This document shows, in pieces, positions 43,638 through 52,923 of a stretch of DNA of 64,000 nt. Source of the stretch: JAILLW01 sp045629045 (GTDB taxonomy: Bacteria > Bacillota > Clostridia > Lachnospirales > Lachnospiraceae); the NCBI GenBank assembly GCA_045629045.1, contig JAZQQM010000061.1:120707-184706 (forward strand). Reading direction: 5' to 3'. Both the position numbers and the translations under genes were made by a program. Numbering within the stretch: position 1 is the stretch's first letter; every line of letters begins with the position of its first letter. A model generated the notes under the pieces. That model was not told the DNA's origin. It saw only the letters and a list, made by a program, of their open reading frames with translations, and ran no database searches.

Positions 43638-45909
43638 AGCATTTAATGAAGGAACTGTAATTTATGATGAGGCACAGGAAATAACGAAGTTGTATCTGAT
43701 TGCCAATGGTACGGTTAAAGCAAGCTTTGACGGTGGAAGCTTCATTCTTAAGAAGGGTGATATTGTAGGTCTGGCAGATCTTAATTTTAAAGAAACCTTC
43801 TTAAAATACGAAGTTGTCGAAAAGCTTCAGGCAATGGAATATAACTATACGCCGGGTTCGTTAAATGACCTTCTTGTGAATAACAAGGATGCAACAAGAT
43901 ATTTTATTATTTCCTTGTTCCATCAGCTTGAAGAATTATCCGGACATTATAAGCTTCTTAAGAATGAGTTTAATTCTTTGAAGGATTATCTTGTAAGCTG
44001 CTACGAAGATTACATGATGATATGTAAAAAGTTATCTATTTCGCCCAGTGAACTTTCGGAATATGAGGAGATTTCTTCGTATGCCTATGATGAGCTGCTT
44101 CCCGACTGGATAACGGGGTACTATAATTCCTTACAGAACATAGTTCTTTCCTCTGAGGCGGCAGCCAAAGATGCTGATTTCATTACGGGACTTATTACCA
44201 AATCGGGCCGTGATTTAAGAGAAATGGTTTCTCTTAGCGGAGAACTTGAAACTTCTAAATCTGATATGCTTAGTCTTCTCATGAATGAGAACAGCGTTGA
44301 TTTGTTTGAAATGTATATATCTTTGTATATGAAAGCGGTTAAAAAACTCGGACTCGATGATGCTACCGTCGGACAGATATACAGACAGATTAATGATTTG
44401 CTTTTGCAGGCTGAGACACAGGGAATTAATGAAGAATCCTTCTTTGCTACGAGAAAGAACCAGTATGAAGGTGCCATGAAGCTTGCTGCAGAGCTTGCGG
44501 CCAATCAGGAAGAGGCAGCAGACGAGCATGGTGCAGAGCAGCTTGAACTCGTGGCTAATTCTCTTACGACAATACTTCAGTATGCATGTGTTGATGAAGA
44601 ACTTGCAGCGGCCTTTGCCAATAATGTAAAAGCGTATAAGCACACGGTCAATAAGAACGGTTCCGAAGATGATATAAGAGTGCTTCGACTTCATCTTACC
44701 AAAGAATTTAATGAGATTTATATGGCTGCCTTCCTGAAGGCGGCTCAGGATTATGCGGTTCCGCCTATTCTTAAGATGTTCTTTAACTTCGGATATGTTG
44801 ATGAAGAACTGATTGGAGTGGACAACGCAATATATCTTTATAACCTAGTGGATAATCTTCCTACAGCTCCGGATCAGGGTATCTATTCATACTTTGAGTG
44901 GCTTATGGAAATTTACGATGGACGTAAAGATCCGAGCCGTAATGAATTCGAGATGGATTTTGCGGATTTCCTTCATGATGAGATGCGTAATCAGCGTATT
45001 TCCAAGGAGCAGGAAGCGGAATTCTTCAAGGATCCCGTTATGAGAGTTCAGTATGAGCTTGAGAATGCTTTCGTTTCCGTGAACAAGGTTACTACCGGAA
45101 GAATATCGACATATTGTCCGATACTTTCGGAACATAATATGCTTAAGTCTTTAGAGTCGATGCTTGTTAAGGAGGAGGAACTTACCGGTATAGTAAAAAA
45201 AATTAGAGCGACAGATTACGGTGCTTATTACCGACAGACAGTATTTGCTGCTCCGGAAGTCGGAATTAATAAGGAATTCATCGATGTAGAAGTTGTTCCC
45301 GACTTTATACTTATGCCTAATATCGGAAGCCGTGGAATTATGTGGCAGGAAATCGAAGGAAAGAGACGTACCACACCGGCAAGAATGTGCATTTCCATAT
45401 TCCAGCAGGAAGAGCTTCAGCAGCAGATAGTAAGACTAACGGGACAGTTCAGATGGGAAATGTGTAAGAGAGTGCAAGGTGCACGCTGGAATGATGTTAC
45501 AGAACGTTCTCTTACATCGGAATATTTCGATTATGTTCAGTATTATCGTAAGAATAATGAACTTAGTCCTGAAGCCAAGGAAAAGATTAAAAACGATATG
45601 GCTCGTTGCAAGAACAGCTTCAGAGAGATGTTCGTACGTGACTATATGACCTGGGTTCAGTTTGAGGCAGAAGGTGCACCGAGACTTAATAAGGTGGCGC
45701 GAACCATACTGTTTACATATGTGCCCTTCGGAGCGGCCTGCAGAGAGAAGCTTAAGATTAATCCCATGTACAAAGATATGATTGATCGGTATGATGTTAA
45801 GCAGAAGGCCAAGATGCACAGAATGGATAATATGCTGGTTAAACTTAATAACACCGGCAAACCGATTCCGGAAGAGATTGAAAAACAAATAGAATTTTTA
45901 AAGGCGTGA
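43627..45909 (+). CDS. Large cytoplasmic protein with N-terminal cyclic-nucleotide-binding-like domain
   Basis: A 760-residue protein with no signal peptide or membrane helix. Residues 1-75 resemble a cNMP-binding/Crp-type cupin (GTVIYDEAQEITKLYLI and then KKGDIVGLADL), without a clear phosphate-binding cassette. The rest is mostly helical and acidic; no HTH or enzyme motif is recognised. It ends in basic residues. It overlaps rsmA by 11 bases, and a terminator that overlaps the alpha-galactosidase promoter follows at 45921. A regulatory role sensing a ligand through the first domain is inference. Similar proteins appear to be frequent after rsmA in Lachnospiraceae, but I cannot verify this here. 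Confidence 0.7.
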   Translation: MGLKAFNEGTVIYDEAQEITKLYLIANGTVKASFDGGSFILKKGDIVGLADLNFKETFLKYEVVEKLQAMEYNYTPGSLNDLLVNNKDATRYFIISLFHQLEELSGHYKLLKNEFNSLKDYLVSCYEDYMMICKKLSISPSELSEYEEISSYAYDELLPDWITGYYNSLQNIVLSSEAAAKDADFITGLITKSGRDLREMVSLSGELETSKSDMLSLLMNENSVDLFEMYISLYMKAVKKLGLDDATVGQIYRQINDLLLQAETQGINEESFFATRKNQYEGAMKLAAELAANQEEAADEHGAEQLELVANSLTTILQYACVDEELAAAFANNVKAYKHTVNKNGSEDDIRVLRLHLTKEFNEIYMAAFLKAAQDYAVPPILKMFFNFGYVDEELIGVDNAIYLYNLVDNLPTAPDQGIYSYFEWLMEIYDGRKDPSRNEFEMDFADFLHDEMRNQRISKEQEAEFFKDPVMRVQYELENAFVSVNKVTTGRISTYCPILSEHNMLKSLESMLVKEEELTGIVKKIRATDYGAYYRQTVFAAPEVGINKEFIDVEVVPDFILMPNIGSRGIMWQEIEGKRRTTPARMCISIFQQEELQQQIVRLTGQFRWEMCKRVQGARWNDVTERSLTSEYFDYVQYYRKNNELSPEAKEKIKNDMARCKNSFREMFVRDYMTWVQFEAEGAPRLNKVARTILFTYVPFGAACREKLKINPMYKDMIDRYDVKQKAKMHRMDNMLVKLNNTGKPIPEEIEKQIEFLKA

Positions 45910-45959
45910 TTGACTTATGTCGGATTTATCTTATAATTTAGGTAAATCCGATTTTTTTT
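45910..45959 (+). terminator. Terminator overlapping the promoter of the mannan/galactoside locus
   Basis: Stem CGGATTTA (45921-45928) with TAAATCCG (45943-45950) and a T-run at 45951-45959 would stop transcription from the left. TTGACT at 45910-45915, a 16-base spacer and TATAAT at 45932-45937 form a promoter for GH36 whose -10 lies in the hairpin loop. Confidence 0.75.
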
Positions 45960-45966
45960 AACTAAA

Positions 45967-45987
45967 TTTAAGTGAAAGGAACTTAAA
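45967..45987 (+). promoter_or_regulatory. Palindrome around the ribosome site of GH36 (candidate operator)
   Basis: TTTAAGT (45967-45973) and ACTTAAA (45981-45987) form a perfect 7-base inverted repeat; the seven-base centre GAAAGGA is the ribosome site and the ATG follows at 45989. The same half-sites occur at 49444-49465. It may bind the LacI-family regulator or fold in the mRNA. Confidence 0.5.
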
Positions 45988-45988
45988 A

Positions 45989-48184
45989 ATGTCAATTTTA
46001 CATTACGAGAATCTTTCTAAAGATGTAACACATCTGTTTAAATTGGATACCCCTAATACCAGTTATGTACTGGGTGTAGTCGATGAGGAAGGCTACATAG
46101 GACATTTCTATTACGGCAAGTCGCTTAATGATTATCATCTTGAATCTTCATTATATATTGATAGATATCCTTTTACGCCATCGGTCAATAACAGAGAGCG
46201 ATGTGCGTTTATGGATTATTTTCCGACCGAATATTCGTCAAACGGATTGGGAGATTATAGAGAAAGTTCTATAGCTGTAGAAACCAAAGATGGAAATTTT
46301 GCAGTTGGAATTAATTACGAAGGCTACGAAATCCTTAAAGGAAAAAGTAAATTGGAAGGCTTGCCGACGACTTTTGGAAAGGAAGATGAGGTTAGCACAC
46401 TTATTGTTCATTGCCTGGACAGAGTCCTTAATCTAAAAGTGGACCTAATTTATTCGGTTTTTGAAGATGTAGATGTTATTACCAGAAGTGTACGGATTAT
46501 TAATAACGGAGAAGATATCTTTTTGACAAAAGCCTATTCGGCCTGTATGGATATGGAAAACCGAGATTTCAAGGTAACTACCCTGCATGGTTCTTGGGCA
46601 AGGGAACGTCATATGGAGACTTTGAGTGTAGGCCATCAAAAGATATCGGTTGAATCTGTGCGCGGCGAAACATCTCATCAGGATCATCCGTTTATTATGA
46701 TTACAACTCCCGATACCAATGATGAATACGGTGAAGTTTATGCAATGAATTTCGTATATTCGGGCAACTTTAAGACGACTGTTGCAAGCAGTCAGTTTGA
46801 TATGGTCAGAGTAACGATGGGAATACATCCCGATGGGTTTAAATGGCATTTGTCAACAGGTGAAATATTTGAAACGCCTGAGGTAGTTATGGTTTATTCC
46901 GGATGCGGAATCGGTAACATGACACGTACGTATCATGACTTTTACAGAATTCATCTGCTGCGAAGTCCGTATACTCATAAGAAGAGACCGATACTGATCA
47001 ATAACTGGGAAGCAACATATTTTGACTTTGACGAAGAAAAACTGTATTCGATTGCTGAAACAGCATCAAAACTGGGCATAGAGATGCTTGTTATGGATGA
47101 CGGATGGTTTGGCAAACGAAATGATGATAATAGTTCATTGGGGGACTGGAAGGTTAATGAAAACAAACTTCGTGGCGGATTGAAGCTTTTGGTTGACAGA
47201 GTTAACAAACTTGGTATGAAGTTTGGAATTTGGTTTGAGCCTGAGATGGTGTGTCCTGATTCGGATCTTTACAGAGAACATCCCGATTGGGCAATTTCCA
47301 TAAGGGGGCGTGAGGCGACCAGAAGCAGAAATCAGTTGGTGCTTGATATAAGTCGTGCTGATGTAAGAGACTATGTTTATGAGAGCGTTGCGGCTATTCT
47401 TAGAAGCGCCAATATTGAATATGTTAAATGGGATATGAATCGACAGCTTACGGATATAGGCTCGGCAGAGCTTCCTTCGGACAGAATGGGTGAGCTTTAT
47501 CACAGATACGTTCTTGGAGTTTACGAACTTCAGGAAAGACTGCTTCGGGAATTTCCCAATTTGTTACTTGAAAATTGTTCGGGCGGTGGAGCCAGATTTG
47601 ATCCGGGTATGCTTTATTATTCACCTCAAATTTGGTGTTCGGATGATACGGATGCTATAGAGAGGCTGTTAATTCAGGAAGGTACGGCTTTGGTATATCC
47701 TTTAAGTACAATGGGAGCACATGTTTCGGACTGCCCGAATCATGCCGTAGGAAGGATTACACCTTTTGAAACCCGCGGTCATATCGCCTTGGCAGGAACT
47801 TTCGGATATGAACTTGATGTAACCAAAATTCCACAAGAAGATGTTAATATGATTCCGGAACAGGTCAAAATGTACCATAAATATAATGATCTTGTTCGCG
47901 AAGGAGATTATTACCGAATTGCTTCTTATTCAAAAAATAAGATTTATGATTGTTACGGTGTCGTAAGCAAGGATAAGTCGGAAGCACTCTTTACATATGT
48001 TCAGGTGCTGGGAAGGCCTAATTGCAAGAGCAGACATATTTATTTTAAAGGGTTGGATGCTAATGCTGTATATGTAATAGATGATAAAGAATATTCCGGG
48101 GATATTCTTATGAAAGCCGGTTATTTAGTAGATGATCTGCATGGAGATTTTAAGAGTAAATTGATACACATTGTGAGGAAGTAA
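45989..48184 (+). CDS. Alpha-galactosidase, GH36
   Basis: A 731-residue GH36 enzyme with an N-terminal beta-sandwich, a TIM barrel and a C-terminal beta domain. Seen are LVMDDGWFGKRNDDN (about 367), EYVKWDMNRQ (nucleophile Asp, about 478-482) and WCSDDTDAIERL (acid/base Asp, about 549). It removes alpha-1,6-galactose from galactomannan or raffinose-type oligosaccharides. No signal peptide, so it acts on imported substrate in the cytoplasm. Two bases separate it from the LacI gene. Released galactose could be taken by GalK (18503). Confidence 0.93.
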   Translation: MSILHYENLSKDVTHLFKLDTPNTSYVLGVVDEEGYIGHFYYGKSLNDYHLESSLYIDRYPFTPSVNNRERCAFMDYFPTEYSSNGLGDYRESSIAVETKDGNFAVGINYEGYEILKGKSKLEGLPTTFGKEDEVSTLIVHCLDRVLNLKVDLIYSVFEDVDVITRSVRIINNGEDIFLTKAYSACMDMENRDFKVTTLHGSWARERHMETLSVGHQKISVESVRGETSHQDHPFIMITTPDTNDEYGEVYAMNFVYSGNFKTTVASSQFDMVRVTMGIHPDGFKWHLSTGEIFETPEVVMVYSGCGIGNMTRTYHDFYRIHLLRSPYTHKKRPILINNWEATYFDFDEEKLYSIAETASKLGIEMLVMDDGWFGKRNDDNSSLGDWKVNENKLRGGLKLLVDRVNKLGMKFGIWFEPEMVCPDSDLYREHPDWAISIRGREATRSRNQLVLDISRADVRDYVYESVAAILRSANIEYVKWDMNRQLTDIGSAELPSDRMGELYHRYVLGVYELQERLLREFPNLLLENCSGGGARFDPGMLYYSPQIWCSDDTDAIERLLIQEGTALVYPLSTMGAHVSDCPNHAVGRITPFETRGHIALAGTFGYELDVTKIPQEDVNMIPEQVKMYHKYNDLVREGDYYRIASYSKNKIYDCYGVVSKDKSEALFTYVQVLGRPNCKSRHIYFKGLDANAVYVIDDKEYSGDILMKAGYLVDDLHGDFKSKLIHIVRK

Positions 48185-48186
48185 TA

Positions 48187-49203
48187 ATGGCAAAACTTGT
48201 TAAGTTGGCAGATATTGCCGCAAAGATGAATGTAAGCACCGTTACGGTTTCTAAAGCATTATCCAATCAAAAGGGTGTTGGAGAAGACCTAAGAAGACAG
48301 ATTAAAGAAATGGCTTCCCAAATGGGATATGTATCGCCTTCGGCGGCCAGAATGCAGGAAAATCGTAAATCATACAATATCGGAGTAATAGTTTCCCAAA
48401 AATATTTTAATCAGATGGAATCATTTTACTGGCTTATGTATCAGGAATTGGCAACGAAAGCAACTGCCAAGAACTGCTTTACTATGCTTGAAGTGATACA
48501 GGAAGATGATGAAAATGCCAATGTTGAGCCCAAACTTCTTGATGGTGACAGAATAAACGGTCTTATAGTAATCGGAAGAATGAGGCAGGATTATCTTGAT
48601 GCAACAAAAGAAAAGACAAAAGTTCCGGTAGTGTATCTTGACTTTTATACAGATGATGAGACGGATTGTGTTGTTTCCGACAACTATTTTGGAATGTATC
48701 AGTTAACTAAATATCTGTGTGATATGGGACATAAAAAGATAGGGTATGTGGGAACATTGATGGCAACAGACAGTATTACGGACAGATATTTTGGATATTG
48801 CAAGGCACTGTTGGAGAACGGAATCGAAATCGGAAAAGACTGGGTTATGGACGATCGATATGCTGATACGGGTACGATAGCAGATTATAAGATGTCACTG
48901 CCTAAAGAAATGCCCACAGCTTTTGCATGTAACTGTGATGTTACGGCCTTGGAACTTATCAAAGTGCTTGAGGACAAAGGATATAATGTGCCGGAGGATA
49001 TTTCAGTAGTAGGATTCGATAACTATACGTTTCAGAATGCAAACGGAATTAGCCTGACAACTTATGCAGTTGATGTTAAAGAAATGGCTGGAAGGGCAAT
49101 TAAAGTTATTATCCGTAAGATGTCGGGAGAATATTATAACAGAGGAATTTCTATAGTAGAGGGAAAAGTAGTAATAGGCAATTCTGTAAAGAAAATTAAT
49201 TAA
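48187..49203 (+). CDS. LacI-family transcriptional regulator
   Basis: A 338-residue regulator: N-terminal LacI HTH (ADIAAKMNVSTVTVSKALSN) with hinge (SPSAARMQ), and a periplasmic-binding-like sugar sensor with VSDNYFGMYQLTKYL and DISVVGFDNYTF. It probably represses the mannan cluster when no oligosaccharide is present. It lies between the alpha-galactosidase and the ABC importer; the palindromes at 45967 and 49416-49465 are candidate sites. Ligand unknown. Usual length. Confidence 0.9.
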   Translation: MAKLVKLADIAAKMNVSTVTVSKALSNQKGVGEDLRRQIKEMASQMGYVSPSAARMQENRKSYNIGVIVSQKYFNQMESFYWLMYQELATKATAKNCFTMLEVIQEDDENANVEPKLLDGDRINGLIVIGRMRQDYLDATKEKTKVPVVYLDFYTDDETDCVVSDNYFGMYQLTKYLCDMGHKKIGYVGTLMATDSITDRYFGYCKALLENGIEIGKDWVMDDRYADTGTIADYKMSLPKEMPTAFACNCDVTALELIKVLEDKGYNVPEDISVVGFDNYTFQNANGISLTTYAVDVKEMAGRAIKVIIRKMSGEYYNRGISIVEGKVVIGNSVKKIN

Positions 49204-49412
49204 AAATTAACCAGATGGGTTAAATTCAACTAAAAATATTTTAAGACTATTGGATTAATTGGATAAAATATATATTTATATCGGCTAATTTTGTAACGTT
49301 TTACTAAGTACAAAGTTAGCCGTTTTTATGTGCATTCTAAACAAAACAAAGCTAATTATTTATTAAAAACAACTAAATATTACTTTAATAGCGGGAAAAT
49401 TTAAGAAAAGTA

Positions 49413-49465
49413 TTGACTTAAAAATTAAGTTAAATATAATTAATTTTAAGTTAAGAAACTTAAAA
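49413..49465 (+). promoter_or_regulatory. Promoter and palindromes in front of the sugar-importer operon
   Basis: TTGACT at 49413-49418, a 16-base spacer and TATAAT at 49435-49440. ACTTAA/TTAAGT at 49416-49430 overlaps the promoter, and TTTTAAGTT/AACTTAAAA (49444-49452 and 49457-49465, 9-base arms) lies at the start of transcription. An inverted repeat AAGAAACT/AGTTTCTT follows. The rest of the 330-base gap from 49204 is AT-rich with no other clear feature. Confidence 0.7.
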
Positions 49466-49533
49466 ACAGTTTCTTGAACCGATTAAATTTTCCCTAATGG
49501 GAGGGAGTTAATTCTTAAAGGAGGATTACATTT

Positions 49534-50985
49534 ATGAAACTAAAGAAGCTTTTGGCCTTAGCCTTAGCAACTACAATGACTTTTTCATTGGTAGCATGCG
49601 GAACAGGCGAGACGACAAGTGCTCCTGCAGATGATACGCAGGAAACAGATGCAGCAACTGTAGAGGAGACAACAACCGAGGCAGAAGATGCAACAGCAGA
49701 AGTTGCAGCTCCTGCGACAATTACTTACACAGGAATCAATATTGATGATGGTTCCTTAAAGGACACAACTGCTACTATCAAATTCATTCATCACAAAACA
49801 GACCGTGCTGAAGACGGAACAATGGATGCTATGGTAGCAAGATTCAATGAAGAGTTCCCTAACATCACAGTAGAGATGGAGGCAATTACAGACTATGCCG
49901 AAGATGCATTGTTACGTTTGTCCACAGGTGACTGGGGCGACATCATGTTTATTCCTGCGGTAGATAAGGCAGATTTATCAACATATTTCATGCCTTATGA
50001 CACTCTTGATACTCTTTCGGAGGTATTAAACTTTGTTGATGCTTGGGAGTATGAAGGAAACTGTTACGGAATCTCCTACATGGCAGGTGCTCAGGGACTT
50101 TTGTATAACAAGCGGGTTTTTGAAGAAGCAGGAATTACAGAACTTCCCACAACTCCTACAGAGTTCCTTGCAGATTTGCAGATAGTAAAGGATAACACAG
50201 AGGCAATTCCTCTTTATACAAACTATGCAGCAGGATGGACCATGGGCGCATGGGATGCATATTTAGGATGTGTATCACAGGGTGATGATACATATATGAA
50301 CCAGAAGTTCGTTCATACAGCAAATCCTTTCGAAGATCCCGGTGATGATACAGGTGCATATAATTTGTACAGAATTTTATATGATGCCTGTGCTAAAGGA
50401 TTAATTGAAGATGACTATACAACAACTGATTGGGAAGGCTGTAAGGGTATGCTCAATCGTGGAGAAATCGCAACAATGGTTCTTGGTTCCTGGGCTTATG
50501 CGCAGATGTGTGAAGCCGGTGACACTCCGGAAGATGTAGGATATATGCCTTTCCCTATGACAGTAGGAGGAACACAGTATGTTCTTGCAGGAGGAGACTA
50601 TTCTTATGGAATTAATGTTAACTCTTCTGATGAGAATAAGCTTGCATCAATGATTTTTGTTAAATGGATGACGGAAAAATCAGACTGGTGTTACAACGAG
50701 GGTGGATATTCGGTAGTCAAGGGTGGCAAAAACCCTGATATGTATGCAGCTTTTGACGGATGCAGCGTATTATCGGATCAACCTTCGGTTGCAGGTGAAG
50801 AAGATTTCTTAAATCAGATGAATTCAGAATCAGAACTTTCGTTTAATGCCGGCGGAGATGCCAAGGTTCAAAGACTGGTGGAAGCAGGTGTTACAGGAAG
50901 TGAAACTTTTGATGAAATTATGGCAGATTGGGCTGCAAAGTGGCAGGCTGCACAGGATGAACTCGGAATAGAGGTTAAGTATTAA
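49534..50985 (+). CDS. Sugar ABC transporter substrate-binding lipoprotein
   Basis: A 483-residue lipoprotein: signal with lipobox LVAC (lipid Cys about 22), a Thr/Glu/Ala-rich linker to about 75, and a class 1 sugar-binding domain (begins TATIKFIHHKTDRAEDG). It binds oligosaccharide at the membrane and passes it to the permeases at 51086 and 52066. In this cluster it probably binds beta-mannooligosaccharides. Ribosome site AAAGGAGGA. A stable hairpin at 51012-51040 follows and likely sets it at a higher level than the permeases. Confidence 0.9.
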   Translation: MKLKKLLALALATTMTFSLVACGTGETTSAPADDTQETDAATVEETTTEAEDATAEVAAPATITYTGINIDDGSLKDTTATIKFIHHKTDRAEDGTMDAMVARFNEEFPNITVEMEAITDYAEDALLRLSTGDWGDIMFIPAVDKADLSTYFMPYDTLDTLSEVLNFVDAWEYEGNCYGISYMAGAQGLLYNKRVFEEAGITELPTTPTEFLADLQIVKDNTEAIPLYTNYAAGWTMGAWDAYLGCVSQGDDTYMNQKFVHTANPFEDPGDDTGAYNLYRILYDACAKGLIEDDYTTTDWEGCKGMLNRGEIATMVLGSWAYAQMCEAGDTPEDVGYMPFPMTVGGTQYVLAGGDYSYGINVNSSDENKLASMIFVKWMTEKSDWCYNEGGYSVVKGGKNPDMYAAFDGCSVLSDQPSVAGEEDFLNQMNSESELSFNAGGDAKVQRLVEAGVTGSETFDEIMADWAAKWQAAQDELGIEVKY

Positions 50986-51011
50986 GAGTTTTACTTGGTT
51001 AGATAACATAC

Positions 51012-51040
51012 GGGCCGAGGTTTTGACTGTTCCTCGGCCC
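51012..51040 (+). promoter_or_regulatory. Intercistronic hairpin after the binding-protein gene
   Basis: GGGCCGAGG (51012-51020) pairs perfectly with CCTCGGCCC (51032-51040); the loop is 11 bases and no T-run follows. Probable mRNA 3'-end stabiliser or partial terminator. Confidence 0.7.
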
Positions 51041-51085
51041 ATATTAGTCAAAGGTATTTGCCGGGTAGTTATTGAGGTGGTGACG

Positions 51086-52069
51086 ATGAAGAAGAACAGA
51101 ACATTTGGGGAATGGGCACGAAGTCGAGACGGACAAAAAGTGTTTGTTATGCTTGCTTTCATGATTGTTCCTCTGGCGCTCTTGCTGATATTTACATACA
51201 TTCCGTTTGGGGAAATGTTTAAATTCAGTTTTTATAACATGAAGTATGTCGGAGCACGTAAATTCGTTGGCCTAAAAAACTATATAAAGGTGTTCGAACG
51301 AAAAGACTGTTTCGGAGCATTAAAACTTAGTTTGTATTATATGCTCGGATCGGTAGTGCAGCTGACTTTGTCACTATACCTTGCAACTATTCTGAGCTTT
51401 AAGGTGCGCGGTGGTGCACTGTTTAAGGGGTTAATGTTTTTTCCCTTTCTTATTAATGGTATCGCAATAGGTTTTATTTTTAAATTCTTTTATACAAGAG
51501 GTTTTGTATTTGACACCGTACTTGGCTGGTGCGGATTTGATATAAATAATCTTCCGTATTGGTTAAAAGATCAGTCGATTAATAACTTCTCTTTGGTCGG
51601 TACTTCTGTATGGAGATACTTTGGTCAAAATATGGTCTTGTTTATAGGTGCAATTATGTCGGTTGATGCTGAATTGTATGAAGCTGCGATGCTGGATGGT
51701 GCCAATCGGTTAAAGCAGTTTATTTATATAATTTTGCCCAGTATCAAAACGATAGTTGTATTAAATGTGATTCTTTCAATTACTGGTTCTCTTAGCGCCT
51801 TCGAACCTCCTTACGTAATAACCGATGGCGCTAACGGAACCGGTACATACTTTGTGGTAATGCATGAAATAGCGCATACACAGCAAAAAGTCGGACTTGC
51901 TTCGGCAATGGCAATTGTCTTGCTGCTTATTATATTATTGGCCACGTTGCTTCAAAAATTGTTTTTCAAGTATGTATTCAATAACGCAGAAGATGAAGAT
52001 CGTAATGCCGGAAGAAAACGTGAACGAAGACTGGCCAGATATTCCGGAAGGAGAGGAAAAAACTTATGA
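51086..52069 (+). CDS. Sugar ABC transporter permease (MalF/UgpA-type)
   Basis: A 327-residue CUT1 permease with six membrane helices and the cytoplasmic EAA loop (YEAAMLDGANRLKQF, about 213-227) that binds the ATPase. The start at 51086 (ATGAAGAAG) follows GAGGTGG; the earlier in-frame ATG at 51023 runs through the hairpin. It overlaps the second permease by four bases (ATGA). No ATPase gene is nearby, so it probably shares a general MsmK-type ATPase from elsewhere. Confidence 0.92.
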   Translation: MKKNRTFGEWARSRDGQKVFVMLAFMIVPLALLLIFTYIPFGEMFKFSFYNMKYVGARKFVGLKNYIKVFERKDCFGALKLSLYYMLGSVVQLTLSLYLATILSFKVRGGALFKGLMFFPFLINGIAIGFIFKFFYTRGFVFDTVLGWCGFDINNLPYWLKDQSINNFSLVGTSVWRYFGQNMVLFIGAIMSVDAELYEAAMLDGANRLKQFIYIILPSIKTIVVLNVILSITGSLSAFEPPYVITDGANGTGTYFVVMHEIAHTQQKVGLASAMAIVLLLIILLATLLQKLFFKYVFNNAEDEDRNAGRKRERRLARYSGRRGKNL

Positions 52070-52914
52070 AGAAACATTATTCTGTAGTTCAGATAATACT
52101 GTGTACCCTCAAATACATATCGCTTGTGTTCTTTTCGTTTTTGGCTGTGCTTCCCGTAGTATCGTGCGTAATTACCGCATTTAAGACAGATGCGGAATAT
52201 CAAAGTACCAACGTAATGGTTTTGCCTAAAAGTTGGCTGAATTTTGAGAATTTCATTAGTGCTTTTAGTAAGGCCGGAATGGGAAGAGCATTTATGAATT
52301 CAACAGTTATTCTGTTTTTTGTGCTCCTATTTTCGATGATAATCGGAACTCAGTTGGCATATGTGCTTAACAGGTTTACTTTTCCCGGAAATACGCTTAT
52401 AAGAAATCTGTTTTTGTTTGCTTCGCTTCTTCCGGGAGTTGCCATGCAGATATCTGTATATGAAATCATGTACAAAATCGGTTTTATTAATTCTCTTGTA
52501 GGATACATCATAATGATGTGCGGAACCGATGTTATTTCAATATATATTTATATACAGTTCTTTGAAAATATTGATTATTCATTGGATGAATCCGGAATAA
52601 TGGATGGTGCCAATTATTTTACGATCTTTTACCGAATATTGTTACCGCTTCTTAAGCCTGCGATAGTGACCAGTTGCATTTTAAAAGGTGTTGGAACATA
52701 TAACGAGTACTATTCGGCTAATCTGTATCTGCAGGATAAAACCAGGTATGCAACGGTAGCCACCTCTTTATATACGTTCGTAGGTCCGCTTGGCAGCAAA
52801 TACAACCTTATTTGTGCAGGAGTAATTATTTCTCTTCTGCCCGCCCTTATAGTATTTATTTGCTGCCAGAAGCAGATCTATTCGGGACTTACGGCAGGCG
52901 CGATAAAAGGATAA
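52066..52914 (+). CDS. Sugar ABC transporter permease (MalG-type)
   Basis: A 282-residue CUT1 permease, partner of the preceding one, with six membrane helices and an EAA-type loop in altered form (LDESGIMDGANYFTIFYRI, about 177-195). It completes the membrane channel for oligosaccharide import. Start overlaps the previous stop. Ten bases separate it from the epimerase gene. Confidence 0.92.
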   Translation: MKKHYSVVQIILCTLKYISLVFFSFLAVLPVVSCVITAFKTDAEYQSTNVMVLPKSWLNFENFISAFSKAGMGRAFMNSTVILFFVLLFSMIIGTQLAYVLNRFTFPGNTLIRNLFLFASLLPGVAMQISVYEIMYKIGFINSLVGYIIMMCGTDVISIYIYIQFFENIDYSLDESGIMDGANYFTIFYRILLPLLKPAIVTSCILKGVGTYNEYYSANLYLQDKTRYATVATSLYTFVGPLGSKYNLICAGVIISLLPALIVFICCQKQIYSGLTAGAIKG

Positions 52915-52923
52915 GGTGATGAT

